Assembly (NCBI RefSeq): GCF_008629655.1 | Contig: NZ_VWSG01000003.1 | Coordinates: forward strand, 1 to 64,000 | Reading direction: 5' to 3' | Length of the DNA: 64,000 nucleotides | From: Paenimyroides baculatum | GTDB taxonomy: Bacteria; Bacteroidota; Bacteroidia; Flavobacteriales; Flavobacteriaceae | In this document: piece by piece, positions 43,459 through 51,797 of the stretch | Position numbering within the stretch: position 1 is the stretch's first letter | Layout of the letters: every line of letters begins with the position of its first letter | Notes under the pieces: generated by a model | Databases searched by the model: none | Told to the model about the DNA's origin: nothing | What the model saw: only the letters and a program-made list of their open reading frames with translations | Program-made: the position numbers and the translations under genes

Positions 43459-44163
43459 CTATTTTGTTTTCGTAGGACGAACTTCTACTTTACTTGGCAA
43501 AACATTTGGGTTCATTTTTAATAAGTCTACAATCATTTGTCCTAAATCTGAAGGCTGAATTTTCCATTCATCTGCTTCGTTAGGAATATGTTCGTTAAAG
43601 TGCGATGTTACAGAACCCGGCATAATGGTTGTGCACTTTATATCGTAATTACGCAAATCTAACATTGCAGCCTGTGTAAAACCAACTACACCAAATTTTG
43701 ATGCATTGTAACCTGCCCCCTGTGCAAAAAAGTTTGTTCCTGCCAATGAGGCGATTGAAAAATAATATCCCTTGTTTTGTTTTAACTGTTCTACTGTTGC
43801 TTTAAGCGTATGGAAGGCTCCTGTTAAATTGGTATCTATCATGACATTCCAATCTTCCAAAGACATTTCGTCGACCGGTGCAAATTTTCCCAACCCTGCA
43901 TTTGCAATAACAATATCCAACTTGCCGTAGGTAGCAATGATTTTTTCGACCGCTTTCATTTCATCGTCAAAATTTCTAACGTCTGATTTCAAAGCCAATA
44001 TATTTTGATTTCCTAATTCCTCTTTAGCCTTTTCAACAGCATCGATATCTCTACCCGAAATTGCTACTTTAACTCCGTTTTCCAGCAATGCCTTTGCAAT
44101 GCCAAAACCTATCCCTTTGGTTCCTCCGGTTATGTAAGCCACTTTGTTTTCTATATTCTGCAT
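43459..44163 (-). CDS. SDR-family oxidoreductase
   Basis: A 234-residue classical SDR with ITGGTKGIGFGIAKAL, IANAGLGKF, the catalytic Ser in SIASLAGT and YNASKFGVVGFT. It ends early, with no LIDGG segment, typical for the cP1/FabG-like subgroup of 230-240 residues. NADP preference is suggested by SGRDIDAV. It is alone and convergent with tag; the divergent side holds only a decayed AraC fragment. Substrate unknown. Confidence 0.9.
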   Translation of the reverse strand: MQNIENKVAYITGGTKGIGFGIAKALLENGVKVAISGRDIDAVEKAKEELGNQNILALKSDVRNFDDEMKAVEKIIATYGKLDIVIANAGLGKFAPVDEMSLEDWNVMIDTNLTGAFHTLKATVEQLKQNKGYYFSIASLAGTNFFAQGAGYNASKFGVVGFTQAAMLDLRNYDIKCTTIMPGSVTSHFNEHIPNEADEWKIQPSDLGQMIVDLLKMNPNVLPSKVEVRPTKTK

Positions 44164-44343
44164 TTTTATCTATATGGTTTTAATTATATCAATATTTCAT
44201 GTATTGTAAAGGTATCTAAATATTTACTATTAGTTCGTTAACCGGATATGTAAATAAAATAAGAAAGTTAAAAATATCAAAATTTTATATGCGCGCATAC
44301 AAAATTAGTATCTTTGTACTTCATAAGTGTTTTTTTGGTTATT
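44164..44343. other. Upstream region of the SDR gene
   Basis: Holds GTATCTTTG (TATCTTTG near 44311), a promoter-like element on the plus strand, about 35 bp before a strong terminator. No ORF lies between, so a very short RNA may be made. Confidence 0.35.
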
Positions 44344-44380
44344 AAGAGGTTGTATGTTTTTTACTGCAACCTCTTTTTTT
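44344..44380 (+). terminator. Terminator of a possible short RNA
   Basis: AAGAGGTTG, a 14-base loop, CAACCTCTT then T7. Strong, and not preceded by any gene on this strand. Confidence 0.75.
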
Positions 44381-44444
44381 GTGATTATATTTCACCAAAT
44401 AATTTGAGTGATTTATTTTCTAAACCGGAAAAAATACACAGCAA

Positions 44445-44624
44445 CATATCTACGAAAAGCTCATGAGCAAAGCAAAAGAGAAACTTTTCTAGACGAAATT
44501 ATCTATAAGTAAAATTGCTAATGAACTGGGATTTGAGCATTCACAGTCTTACGGTACTCTTTACAAATAGACAACGAGTATATCTCCATTGGAATTCTTG
44601 CAGTCTTTAATTGATTACAGCTAA
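44445..44624 (+). pseudogene. AraC-family regulator, C-terminal remnant with two stops
   Basis: One frame reads HIYEKLMSKAKEKLF, TAG, TKLSISKIANELGFEHSQSYGTLYK, TAG, TTSISPLEFLQSLIDYS, which is the last two helix-turn-helix units of an AraC regulator. Two in-frame TAG codons make it non-functional. The N-terminal part is missing. An intact AraC gene begins 76 bp downstream; the remnant may be a partial duplicate of a relative, but the sequences differ enough that they are not recent copies. Confidence 0.85.
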
Positions 44625-44667
44625 AATCGTAGAAAATTGAATAAAAATATTTTATTTTAAGCACATA

Positions 44668-44696
44668 TTGTTATCATAGTCAATTTTATATTTTTG
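44668..44696 (+). promoter_or_regulatory. Promoter of the AraC gene
   Basis: TTG at 44668-44670, 18 bases, then TATTTTTG at 44689-44696; the ATG follows only 4 bases later. The transcript would be almost leaderless. Confidence 0.7.
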
Positions 44697-44700
44697 TAAA

Positions 44701-45567
44701 ATGAAAGAATTCAAAGACTTTAAATCTTATAATGAATACCTTGGTTTAAACAAACCTCTTGACAACGACATTGACGTTGGTTTTTACGACCCGCCAAATA
44801 TGTTGTCGAAGTCGGAGCCAATTTCGGTGGATTTTTACAGAATTTCTATTAAAATAAATCTTGTCAATAAAACAACGCCAAATAGAGAACCGATTACTGC
44901 TGTGTTTTTCAACAGTCCTAATCTGGTTGTTCCTGCTGGTTGGGATGTGGAACCAACTTACAGCGGAATGTATCTGCAATTATCAAAGAAATTTATTGAA
45001 GAAAATCGTTATTTATTTAAAACGTATTTGGATTATGGACAACACGAAGCTTTGTATTTAACGAATGAAGAAGTGGATGAAATTGCTGCGGTTTTTAAAC
45101 TGATGATGAAATATTACGAAAGCGAAAAACGAAATTTCAATGTTTTGTTGTCTTATGTAAATGTGTTGGTGTCGCTGGTAGAAGCGTATTATAAAAGACA
45201 ATTTTCTACTGACCCAAAACAATACAATCACATCGTAACCGATTTTCAACAAAGCATTATCGATTATTACAATCAACCGGTTTCGCAACTTCCGAATGTG
45301 CAATATTTTGCAGATAAGTTAGGATTAACCGCAAATTATTTGGGCGATATTGTAAAACATTTTACACAGAAATCAGCTTTGGAAAATATTCACGATTATA
45401 TGATTAAACGAGCCAAAGAATTATTGCTTGAAAATCAAAAAATGAACACAACCGAAGTGGCTTATGAATTGGGGTTTGAATACCCTAACTACTTTTCAAA
45501 ATTTTTTAAAAAACAAGTGAATCTTACACCAAAAGAATTTAGATTGCAAGCGATGGGTAAGAATTGA
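44701..45567 (+). CDS. AraC-family transcriptional regulator
   Basis: A 288-residue regulator. The N-terminal 170 residues form a cupin-like sensing domain (FYDPPNMLSKSEPISVDFYRI, VVPAGWDVEPTYSGMYLQL). The C-terminal part has FADKLGLTANYLGDIVKHFTQKSALE and TEVAYELGFEYPNYFSKFFKKQVNLTPKEFR. Its likely targets are the two MdaB-like oxidoreductase genes that begin 234 bp downstream in the same direction. An AraC controlling quinone reductases is a common arrangement in Flavobacteriia. Effector unknown. Confidence 0.88.
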   Translation: MKEFKDFKSYNEYLGLNKPLDNDIDVGFYDPPNMLSKSEPISVDFYRISIKINLVNKTTPNREPITAVFFNSPNLVVPAGWDVEPTYSGMYLQLSKKFIEENRYLFKTYLDYGQHEALYLTNEEVDEIAAVFKLMMKYYESEKRNFNVLLSYVNVLVSLVEAYYKRQFSTDPKQYNHIVTDFQQSIIDYYNQPVSQLPNVQYFADKLGLTANYLGDIVKHFTQKSALENIHDYMIKRAKELLLENQKMNTTEVAYELGFEYPNYFSKFFKKQVNLTPKEFRLQAMGKN

Positions 45568-45582
45568 AAACATGCGGAATTC

Positions 45583-45664
45583 GCAGCCCGACTTGAACGG
45601 AGCTCTTTTTGTGAGGAGGTACGACGAGCAAAAAAGCGGGAGTGGAAGGCGGATTAAGCTGCCC
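45583..45664. repeat. Structured intergenic element
   Basis: An 82-bp GC-richer block bounded by GCAGC and GCTGC (inverted), with an internal GCTCTTTTTGT / GAGCAAAAAAGC near-complement. I remember similar GCGGGAGTGGAA-containing elements between genes in Flavobacteriia, so this may be a copy of a dispersed family; I see no second copy in this window. Confidence 0.45.
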
Positions 45665-45800
45665 AAATAAAAATTATAAATACTCTTATTTCAGAACGTT
45701 TTTTTCGTAATCAGTAATTTGTTTCTTTTTTTGTAGTAATCTGTTTCCGTGGGTCGCAATGCAAGGATTTACCTTTGTCTTATCATTTTAAAATAAAAAT

Positions 45801-46493
45801 ATGAAAGCAAAAATCATAATCATAACATTGGTGGCAATAGTATTCGGAAGCAATTTATTTGGACAAACTAAACCTTCAAAAGAAAATTCTAAACAGAAAA
45901 CGGTTTTATTAATCAACACTCATTTGACTTATCCAGGCTGGTCTGAAGGGAAATTGAATGCTTCATTTTATAAGGTCGCCAAAGACTTTTTCATTTCTAA
46001 AAATTACAAAATTTTGGAAACAAAAGTTGAAAATGGTTACAATCCAGATGAGGAAGTTGAAAAACATTTGCAAGCCGATATTGTCATTCTGCAAACGCCC
46101 GTGAATTGGGAAAATACGCCTTGGATTTACAAAAAATATGTAGATGAAGTTTTTAACAGTGCATTGAAAAGCAAAACATTCCTTTCCGGCGATGGTCGTT
46201 CAGAAGCCGAAGGTTCAAAACAATACGGAATGGGTGGAAAAATGCAGGGCAAAAAATTTATGATTTCTGCCACTTGGAATGCACCAAAAGAAAGTTTCAA
46301 CAATCCTGAAAATCCACTTTGGAAAGGTAAGTCAGCCGATGATGCTTTGTTTAATATAGCTGCAAACTATTTATTCACGGGCTTTGAAGTGGTTCCCGGA
46401 CATTATTGTTACGATGTGTATCACAACAAACACATCAAGGAAGATTTAGAAAATTATCCTGCCTATTTGCAGAAAGTGTTCAACATTAAATAA
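45801..46493 (+). CDS. Exported MdaB-like NAD(P)H oxidoreductase
   Basis: A 230-residue flavodoxin-fold protein with an N-terminal signal peptide (MKAKIIIITLVAIVFGSNLFGQ), then VLLINTHLTYPGWSEGKLN, PDEEVEKHLQADIVILQTPVNW, KKYVDEVFNSALKSKTFLSGDGRS and YGMGGKMQGKKFMISATWNAP. These match MdaB/KefF-type quinone reductases. The closely similar cytoplasmic copy follows at 46515. The signal peptide is unusual for an FMN- or FAD-dependent enzyme and may send it to the periplasm. Confidence 0.82.
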   Translation: MKAKIIIITLVAIVFGSNLFGQTKPSKENSKQKTVLLINTHLTYPGWSEGKLNASFYKVAKDFFISKNYKILETKVENGYNPDEEVEKHLQADIVILQTPVNWENTPWIYKKYVDEVFNSALKSKTFLSGDGRSEAEGSKQYGMGGKMQGKKFMISATWNAPKESFNNPENPLWKGKSADDALFNIAANYLFTGFEVVPGHYCYDVYHNKHIKEDLENYPAYLQKVFNIK

Positions 46494-46514
46494 ATTTATT
46501 CAATAGCAATTACA

Positions 46515-47117
46515 ATGAAATCAAATAAAAAAGTACTCTTAATCAATACTCATTTAAACTATCCAAACTGGTCGGAAGGTTTATTGAATGACGCTTTCCA
46601 CCAAAAAGCAAAAGAATTTTTCCTATCCAAAGGACTTGAAGTTTTAGAAACCAAAGTAGAAGACGGTTACAATGCAGACGAAGAAGTAGAAAAACATTTG
46701 GAAGCGGATTTTATCATTTTGCAAACACCAATAAATTGGTTTGGTGCACCGTGGATTTACAAAAAATATGTGGATGAAGTTTTTAACAGCGGATTGCACA
46801 GTGCTAAATTTCTTTCAGGCGATGGCAGAACCCGTGAAGATGCAACCCGACAATATGGAACAGGCGGAAAAATGCAAGGAAAAAAGTTTATGGTTTCTTC
46901 CACCTGGAATGCACCGAAAGCAAGTTTCGACGATCCCAACCAAATACTTTTTGAAGGTAGAAGTACGGCAGATGTTCTTATTCAAATTACCAGCAATTAT
47001 CGTTTTTGCGGTGTTGAAATCGTGGCTGACTATAATTGTTTTGACATTTTCAAAGATGGCGACATTGTAGGATGTTTGGAAAATTATCCGAAACATTTGG
47101 ATAAAAATTTGATATAA
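46515..47117 (+). CDS. MdaB-like NAD(P)H oxidoreductase
   Basis: A 200-residue flavodoxin-fold protein, about 65 percent identical by eye to the preceding gene product but without a signal peptide. The motifs INTHLNYPNWSEGLLNDAF, PINWFGAPWIYKKYVDEVF and YGTGGKMQGKKFMVSSTWNAP are kept. It starts 22 bp after the first gene, so both are in one operon. MdaB reduces quinones by two electrons, avoiding radical formation. The pair is the product of a tandem duplication with one copy gaining or keeping an export signal. Confidence 0.88.
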   Translation: MKSNKKVLLINTHLNYPNWSEGLLNDAFHQKAKEFFLSKGLEVLETKVEDGYNADEEVEKHLEADFIILQTPINWFGAPWIYKKYVDEVFNSGLHSAKFLSGDGRTREDATRQYGTGGKMQGKKFMVSSTWNAPKASFDDPNQILFEGRSTADVLIQITSNYRFCGVEIVADYNCFDIFKDGDIVGCLENYPKHLDKNLI

Positions 47118-47233
47118 GTGCATCATTTCAAAGCGGTTGATCTAAAATAACAGCAATTATAAAAGGCTGGAAACCATAAGATAAAGATTCTTCGTTACTT
47201 AAGTTTAAACCTTAAAATAATGATTTAAAAAAA

Positions 47234-47269
47234 ATAAGCAACTAGGTTTATAAAAACACAGTTGCTTAT
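47234..47269 (-). terminator. Terminator between convergent genes
   Basis: ATAAGCAACT, 16-base loop, AGTTGCTTAT. On the minus strand it is followed by a long T-run, so it mainly serves the SnoaL-like gene at 47397. Confidence 0.75.
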
Positions 47270-47396
47270 CCTTAAAAAAGAAATTGTTATGAAAGTATAA
47301 ATATATCATTTAAATCACTAAAAACCAGTTAAAAGGAAGCTAAATAAAAGTAAAATAAGAGTTTTTAACAGAATTACATCTATATTTTTTAAAAAA

Positions 47397-47756
47397 CTAA
47401 AAGCTAAGGTTATCTTTTTTTTCTATGACATATGCTTTTACTCCTGCTATTTTTCCATTTTCAAACTTCCAAACATCGCAATAATCATAGTGGGTATCAG
47501 CTCCATCTTTACTCTTTAAAGTTATCTGACCTGTAACGATTACAAAATTGTCTTTTCCCACCGTTGTATCAACAGTAAACACAGGTGGTTCCCAATAAAA
47601 TTCCTTCATGTAATTTAGAACTTCCATTTTACCCGATAGTATTCGATCACCAATAAAAACCCATGTGGTATCTTCTGTACAATAGGCTAAAAAGTTCTCG
47701 TATTTTCCTTTTTTTACAAATTCGTTTGCTTCATGTAAAATTGCTGCGTTACTCAT
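47397..47756 (-). CDS. SnoaL/NTF2-like protein
   Basis: A 119-residue protein of the SnoaL-like/NTF2 fold: ILHEANEFVKKGKYENFLAYCTEDTTWVFIGDRILSGKMEVLNYMKEF, then VTGQITLKSKDGADTHYDYCDVWKFENGKIAGVKAYVIE. The WKFENGKI strand pair is typical. It stands alone with its own terminator. Possible roles are a small isomerase or hydratase; no catalytic residue can be fixed from sequence. Confidence 0.82.
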   Translation of the reverse strand: MSNAAILHEANEFVKKGKYENFLAYCTEDTTWVFIGDRILSGKMEVLNYMKEFYWEPPVFTVDTTVGKDNFVIVTGQITLKSKDGADTHYDYCDVWKFENGKIAGVKAYVIEKKDNLSF

Positions 47757-48197
47757 ATTTGTTTGTTTAATTGTTAGATTGTTTAGTTGATTGTAAAGGA
47801 AGTTGTTATAGAATGACTTCCTTTAATTTTATCAAATAAATTTATCATTGCCGTTTCAAATAATAAAACGTGTAATTAAAACGATTGAATGGTTTGTAAC
47901 TAAAAACATTCAACACAACACATGTAAGCTATTATATAATTATAGTTAAGGGCATCAATACGTATCTTTTATTGATGCCCCTAATTACTAAAATAAAAAA
48001 GATTTATACCTAAAGATACAAAACATACGCTATTTACAAAGTTAACGAAGTTATAAAATACCGAACAAAACATTTCTCAAGTAGGTTTTATACTGAAATT
48101 AACACCCTAAAACCGTCATTAAATTGAATTAAGCTGTTAAATGAAATGTCTTTTAAACGAAACTACAATAGTTTTATAAGAAATAAACATCAGCCGT
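47757..48197. other. Intergenic region with a strong hairpin
   Basis: No gene. A perfect 10-bp stem GGGCATCAAT/ATTGATGCCC with an 11-base loop lies at 47950-47980. It may be the terminator of the DUF202 gene read from the minus strand, though it is about 220 bp beyond the stop and has no long T-run. Confidence 0.5.
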
Positions 48198-48491
48198 TTA
48201 ATTGCTATTCAGATATTCTGTCTTATAATCTCCAATGTGTTGTTCGCTTAATTTAATCATCTTTTTGTTTCTAAAATAATTAGCTACACCGTAAAGCAAC
48301 AGCATAAAAGAAATGATAAAGAACGTCCACATTACCAAATGCGTTTCGGAAAATTTAAAAAAACTATCTATAGAAAGACCTGCTACGAAAAAATACATTG
48401 CCGTTCTAACAAATGCCAGCAAAGCGGTTTGGTTTGCCAAATGTGTACGTTGAAGTGCTAATTTTTCTCGTAAAATAAGATCTTTATTCAT
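48198..48491 (-). CDS. DUF202-family membrane protein (copy B)
   Basis: A 97-residue protein starting MNKDLILREKLALQRTHLANQ, sharing the first 13 residues exactly with the copy at 12530-12820, and with the same DUF202 helix pattern and HIGDYKTEYL tail. It is divergent from the DUF3050 gene at 48625. The two paralogous gene families (DUF202, DUF3050) thus occur together here and again in the 12-22 kb region, which hints at a shared pathway or a block duplication followed by rearrangement. Confidence 0.83.
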   Translation of the reverse strand: MNKDLILREKLALQRTHLANQTALLAFVRTAMYFFVAGLSIDSFFKFSETHLVMWTFFIISFMLLLYGVANYFRNKKMIKLSEQHIGDYKTEYLNSN

Positions 48492-48604
48492 AATTGATTT
48501 TTTAAGCCCCGTTCTACAAAGATAGCAACATTCATTTGAAAATCTATTTTGAATGTAAACTGCAAGATTCGTGTATTATTAGAATTCTTTCAGGCGCGAT
48601 ACGT

Positions 48605-48612
48605 TATCTTTG
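48605..48612 (+). promoter_or_regulatory. TAnnTTTG promoter of DUF3050 gene (copy B)
   Basis: TATCTTTG followed by an A7 leader and the ATG at 48625, the same design as copy A at 21654. Confidence 0.65.
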
Positions 48613-48624
48613 CAAAAAAATATC

Positions 48625-49401
48625 ATGACTTCAATAAACGAAATAAACAGTTACATACAGCCCCAAAAGGAAAAACTCATCAACCATTCCTTATACAAAA
48701 AGATTGTTACCATTGCCGATTTGCAACAATTTCTAAAGGTTCATGTTTATGCCGTGTGGGATTTTATGTCGTTGTTAAAAGCGTTACAATCAAAACTTAC
48801 CTGTACAACAAGCCCATGGTTTGCTTTTCCCAATCCTGAAGTTCGTTACCTTATCAACGAAATTGTTCTTGCAGAAGAATCTGATTTAACTTTAGACGGA
48901 AAAAGATTGAGCCATTTTGAAATGTATCTGGAAGCTATGCGCAAAAGCAATACCGATACCGTACAAATTGAAACCTTTTTAAAAAGCGTACAGGAAACAG
49001 ATATATTTAATGCGATAAAATTGAGCACGCTTCACCCAAATATCAAAGAATTTCTAACATTTACTTTTGAGGTTATTAAAGCAGGCAACCCCCATGAAAT
49101 AGCCGCTGCATTTACTTTTGGGCGTGAAGACCTGATACCGAATATGTTTACAGAAATGCTTAAAGAATTTAAACTGCGTTTTAAAGATACCGATCTTACC
49201 GATCTTGTTTATTACTTTGAACGCCATATTGAACTGGACGCAGACGAGCACGGTCCCATGGCATTTGAGATGATTGCCTACTTATGCGGAAATGATGCTG
49301 TAAGATGGAATGAAACTGCACAAACAGCAGTTACATCGTTAGAAAAAAGGATAAGATTATGGGATGCGATTGAAGAATTAATTGATAAAAACAGTCATTA
49401 A
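48625..49401 (+). CDS. DUF3050 protein, likely heme-oxygenase-like metal enzyme (copy B)
   Basis: A 258-residue helical protein (start MTSINEINSYIQPQ; the frame upstream to 48610 overlaps the promoter and is not used). It closely matches the copy at 21673-22443 along the whole length, including HVYAVWDF, TCTTSPWF, NEIVLAEESD, FTFGREDLIP and RHIELDADEHGPMA, the proposed metal-ligand segments. Both copies appear intact, which suggests separate uses or conditions. It is divergent from DUF202. Confidence 0.8.
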   Translation: MTSINEINSYIQPQKEKLINHSLYKKIVTIADLQQFLKVHVYAVWDFMSLLKALQSKLTCTTSPWFAFPNPEVRYLINEIVLAEESDLTLDGKRLSHFEMYLEAMRKSNTDTVQIETFLKSVQETDIFNAIKLSTLHPNIKEFLTFTFEVIKAGNPHEIAAAFTFGREDLIPNMFTEMLKEFKLRFKDTDLTDLVYYFERHIELDADEHGPMAFEMIAYLCGNDAVRWNETAQTAVTSLEKRIRLWDAIEELIDKNSH

Positions 49402-49426
49402 AATTAAAAATATTAAAGTACGATAC

Positions 49427-49457
49427 AACAAAACCGATCATCTGGATCGGTTTTGTT
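49427..49457 (+). terminator. Terminator after DUF3050 copy B
   Basis: A perfect 13-bp stem (AACAAAACCGATC and complement) with loop ATCTG. Confidence 0.9.
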
Positions 49458-49552
49458 ATTAATTGCGATAGCTATCGTATTCTTCTTTTGATATATTCCG
49501 TAAGCTGATTTGGTTGTACCGCTTTAAATTGTCAAAAAAAGCAGTGTTTTTT

Positions 49553-49753
49553 TTAAACCTCATCATTCATTTCAAACAAATAATAATGCGAGTTAATTTT
49601 TATCAGCACGTTTTTACTGTTTGCTGTAGCAGCATCTACTGCAGTACCTTTATCTGCCCTTATTACATAATAGCCGTTATTAATCAGGTGGTAACCGTTT
49701 TCAAATACAGTAATAAAAGTAGAATCGCCTGTGTACGTTTTTAGTTTTTTCAT
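49553..49753 (-). CDS. Small protein with YYLFEMND motif
   Basis: A 66-residue protein of two parts: a first beta-rich stretch (FITVFENGYHLINNGYYVIRADKGTAVDA) and a second ending VLIKINSHYYLFEMNDEV. The second part is the same as in the truncated relative at 1102-1344, so this is likely the complete form of that family. Unknown function; no signal peptide. It is alone, convergent with DUF3050. Confidence 0.6.
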   Translation of the reverse strand: MKKLKTYTGDSTFITVFENGYHLINNGYYVIRADKGTAVDAATANSKNVLIKINSHYYLFEMNDEV

Positions 49754-49929
49754 AGCTTATTATTTTATTGTTGTTACCTAAAAACACAACTTTTACAACT
49801 AAAATTTCTTTTAAAAACAAATACTTAAAACTGTTTTGTATTGAATTTTACATGCCAATGTGACACAAATTTTGGTAAAAGGTATAAAGTTTGCAGCTTA
49901 AATTACGATTTAACACAAAACAATGATAT

Positions 49930-50136
49930 ATGGAACCTAAATTTAAAATTGGAGATGTTGTGGAATTAAACAGTGGCGGACCACAAATGACAATTACCGT
50001 TGCAGAAAATATACACGCGGTAACAAGAAAAAAACTACCATTTAAAGGAATTGTTACCACTGTTTGGTTTGAATACAACAGTAAATTTGAATCGAAATTT
50101 CCACAAGATGCTTTAAGTCTTACAAAAGAGAATTAA
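49930..50136 (+). CDS. DUF2158 (YodC-like) small protein
   Basis: A 68-residue protein with the DUF2158 pattern: FKIGDVVELNSGGPQMTI, then GIVTTVWFEYNSKFESKFPQDAL. The small beta-barrel fold and VxLxSGGPxMTV mark it clearly. Function is not known. It ends at a perfect terminator. Confidence 0.88.
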   Translation: MEPKFKIGDVVELNSGGPQMTITVAENIHAVTRKKLPFKGIVTTVWFEYNSKFESKFPQDALSLTKEN

Positions 50137-50180
50137 TTGAACTACTATAGATCTAGAAGCTTTATTTTAAATTACATAAA

Positions 50181-50215
50181 AAACACTTTCAACATTTTGA
50201 AAGTGTTTTTTTTTT
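50181..50215. terminator. Terminator between DUF2158 and SDR genes
   Basis: AAACACTTTCAA, CAT loop, TTGAAAGTGTTT and T-run. Both directions have suitable runs. Confidence 0.9.
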
Positions 50216-50224
50216 CTTATAAAT

Positions 50225-51214
50225 TTATTGTCTCTTATTACTTTTTATTAATAATGCCAATGCAAAACCCACACCGGCACCTATTAAAACTTTCTTTTTA
50301 AACGAACTGTGGTTTTTCAACTCTGGCTTACCATAAATTCTTAAAGGTTCTTTAGATTGTTGCAATATATTTCCTTGTACATCTGGTCCTTTCTGAAAGT
50401 TCATCATCATACGAACAAATGCAAACGCTGCGTAACTGAACGGTTTTGGGAAAATACGATAGATTGTTGTGATAAGTCTGGAACTAAAATCAGGATACAC
50501 ATCAGATTTAGGATCCCCAGCAAGTTCTAACATTGTTTGTGCCGTAAGGCGTGGATCTGAAGCTAATGGAGAAATACCCATTTTAAAACCAGAATATTTT
50601 GCAGAGTGCAGATTACCGGTAGAATTTTGCAGTTGCGGATAAATATTACAAATATGAATATCATTATGATTAGATACTTCTGCCCGAAGACCTTCCATCA
50701 TTCCTTTTATACCGTATTTTGACGAGGAATAAACAGCACTGAACGGAGCAGGCATCATTCCACCTATAGAAATATTATTTATAAGAATACCGTACTGCTG
50801 TTCTTTAAAGATTTTTATGGCGTTGTACGCACCGTGCATGTATCCGAAAAGATTTGTTTTAATTACCTGCTCATGAATCTCCATAGGTATCTCTTCGAAT
50901 TTGCCATTTGCCATAACTCCGGCGTTGTTCACCCAAACATCTATCCTACCAAAATGTTCCAAAGTTTTTTCAGCGATTTTTTCTACGTCTTTTGCAACAG
51001 ATACATCAGCAGAAATACCTATAGCAACGGCTCCCAAATTAGTACAAATATCTATTACTTCATCAATTCCATGTTGTCCGCGGGCAACCAACACTACTTT
51101 GCAACACGCTGCTGAAAAGGTTTCGGCAGCTGCACGCCCTACTCCACTGCTTGCACCTGTAATTACAATTACTTTACCGCCAATATTATTTTGTATGTGC
51201 TGTTTCGTATCCAT
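50225..51214 (-). CDS. SDR-family oxidoreductase, long form
   Basis: A protein of about 329 residues (start MDTKQHIQNN; the frame continues nine codons further to 51241). It has GASSGVGRAAAETF, NNAGVMANG, an INNISIGG serine region and YSSSKYGIKGMMEGL. After the SDR core there is a 90-residue C-terminal extension ending in a single hydrophobic helix (VLIGAGVGFALALLI), so the enzyme may be attached to a membrane. This longer SDR type is common in Bacteroidota and Proteobacteria. Substrate unknown. Confidence 0.85.
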   Translation of the reverse strand: MDTKQHIQNNIGGKVIVITGASSGVGRAAAETFSAACCKVVLVARGQHGIDEVIDICTNLGAVAIGISADVSVAKDVEKIAEKTLEHFGRIDVWVNNAGVMANGKFEEIPMEIHEQVIKTNLFGYMHGAYNAIKIFKEQQYGILINNISIGGMMPAPFSAVYSSSKYGIKGMMEGLRAEVSNHNDIHICNIYPQLQNSTGNLHSAKYSGFKMGISPLASDPRLTAQTMLELAGDPKSDVYPDFSSRLITTIYRIFPKPFSYAAFAFVRMMMNFQKGPDVQGNILQQSKEPLRIYGKPELKNHSSFKKKVLIGAGVGFALALLIKSNKRQ

Positions 51215-51241
51215 AGCTATAGTTTTTAAATAATAAAACAT

Positions 51242-51540
51242 TTATTGTGCCACTACAGCGCTTTGTAAGCTAAAGAACCGGCATATATTAACATATGTAA
51301 TTGTTTGTTTTATAATTATATAAAGCAACTACGCAATAATGAGAACACTATTAGCAACTTAAGTAGTTTGTAATTAACTAAATTAAAGTGGTTATTATAA
51401 AGTAGGTTTCTAACGATTTTAACTTGAATATATGTAATTTACAGATTGCTATAGCAATCTTTTTACAAAGATTTTTCCTGCTAACATTTTTTAAATCAGC
51501 AGTCAGCGCATATTCAATGGAAGTTTGAATACCTCAATCA
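51242..51540. other. Intergenic region with an orphan terminator
   Basis: Upstream of the SDR gene. At 51443-51460 there is a perfect 8-bp stem (AGATTGCT-AT-AGCAATCT) then TTTT on the plus strand, with no plus-strand gene before it. It could end an unannotated small RNA. Confidence 0.45.
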
Positions 51541-51565
51541 AAAAAAACCACCCGTTAAGGGTGGT
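51541..51565 (-). terminator. Terminator of the CsbD gene
   Basis: ACCACCC, loop, GGGTGGT, followed on the minus strand by T7. Confidence 0.85.
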
Positions 51566-51596
51566 AATTAAGTACTGTTGTCTACTGTAAATAAAT

Positions 51597-51797
51597 TTAG
51601 ATAGAACGCTCGTCCCAATCCCTAATTTCACGCTCGATATCTTCGCGCGTTCTGCCAGATTTTTCCTGCATTTTACCTAACATTTCTTCGTATTTTCCTT
51701 CTGCAAAGGCTTTATCATCATCAAACCATTCACCGTATTTTTGTTTTACAGCTCCTTTAACTCGGTTCCATTTTCCTTCCATTTCTAATCTGTCCAT
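51597..51797 (-). CDS. CsbD-family stress protein
   Basis: A 66-residue protein with the CsbD pattern: EMEGKWNRVKGAVKQKYGEWFDDDKAFAEGKYEEMLGKMQEKSGRTREDIERE. CsbD proteins are small helical general-stress proteins of unknown action. Two more distant relatives are at 59551 and 59902. It is a single gene with its own terminator. Confidence 0.9.
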   Translation of the reverse strand: MDRLEMEGKWNRVKGAVKQKYGEWFDDDKAFAEGKYEEMLGKMQEKSGRTREDIEREIRDWDERSI

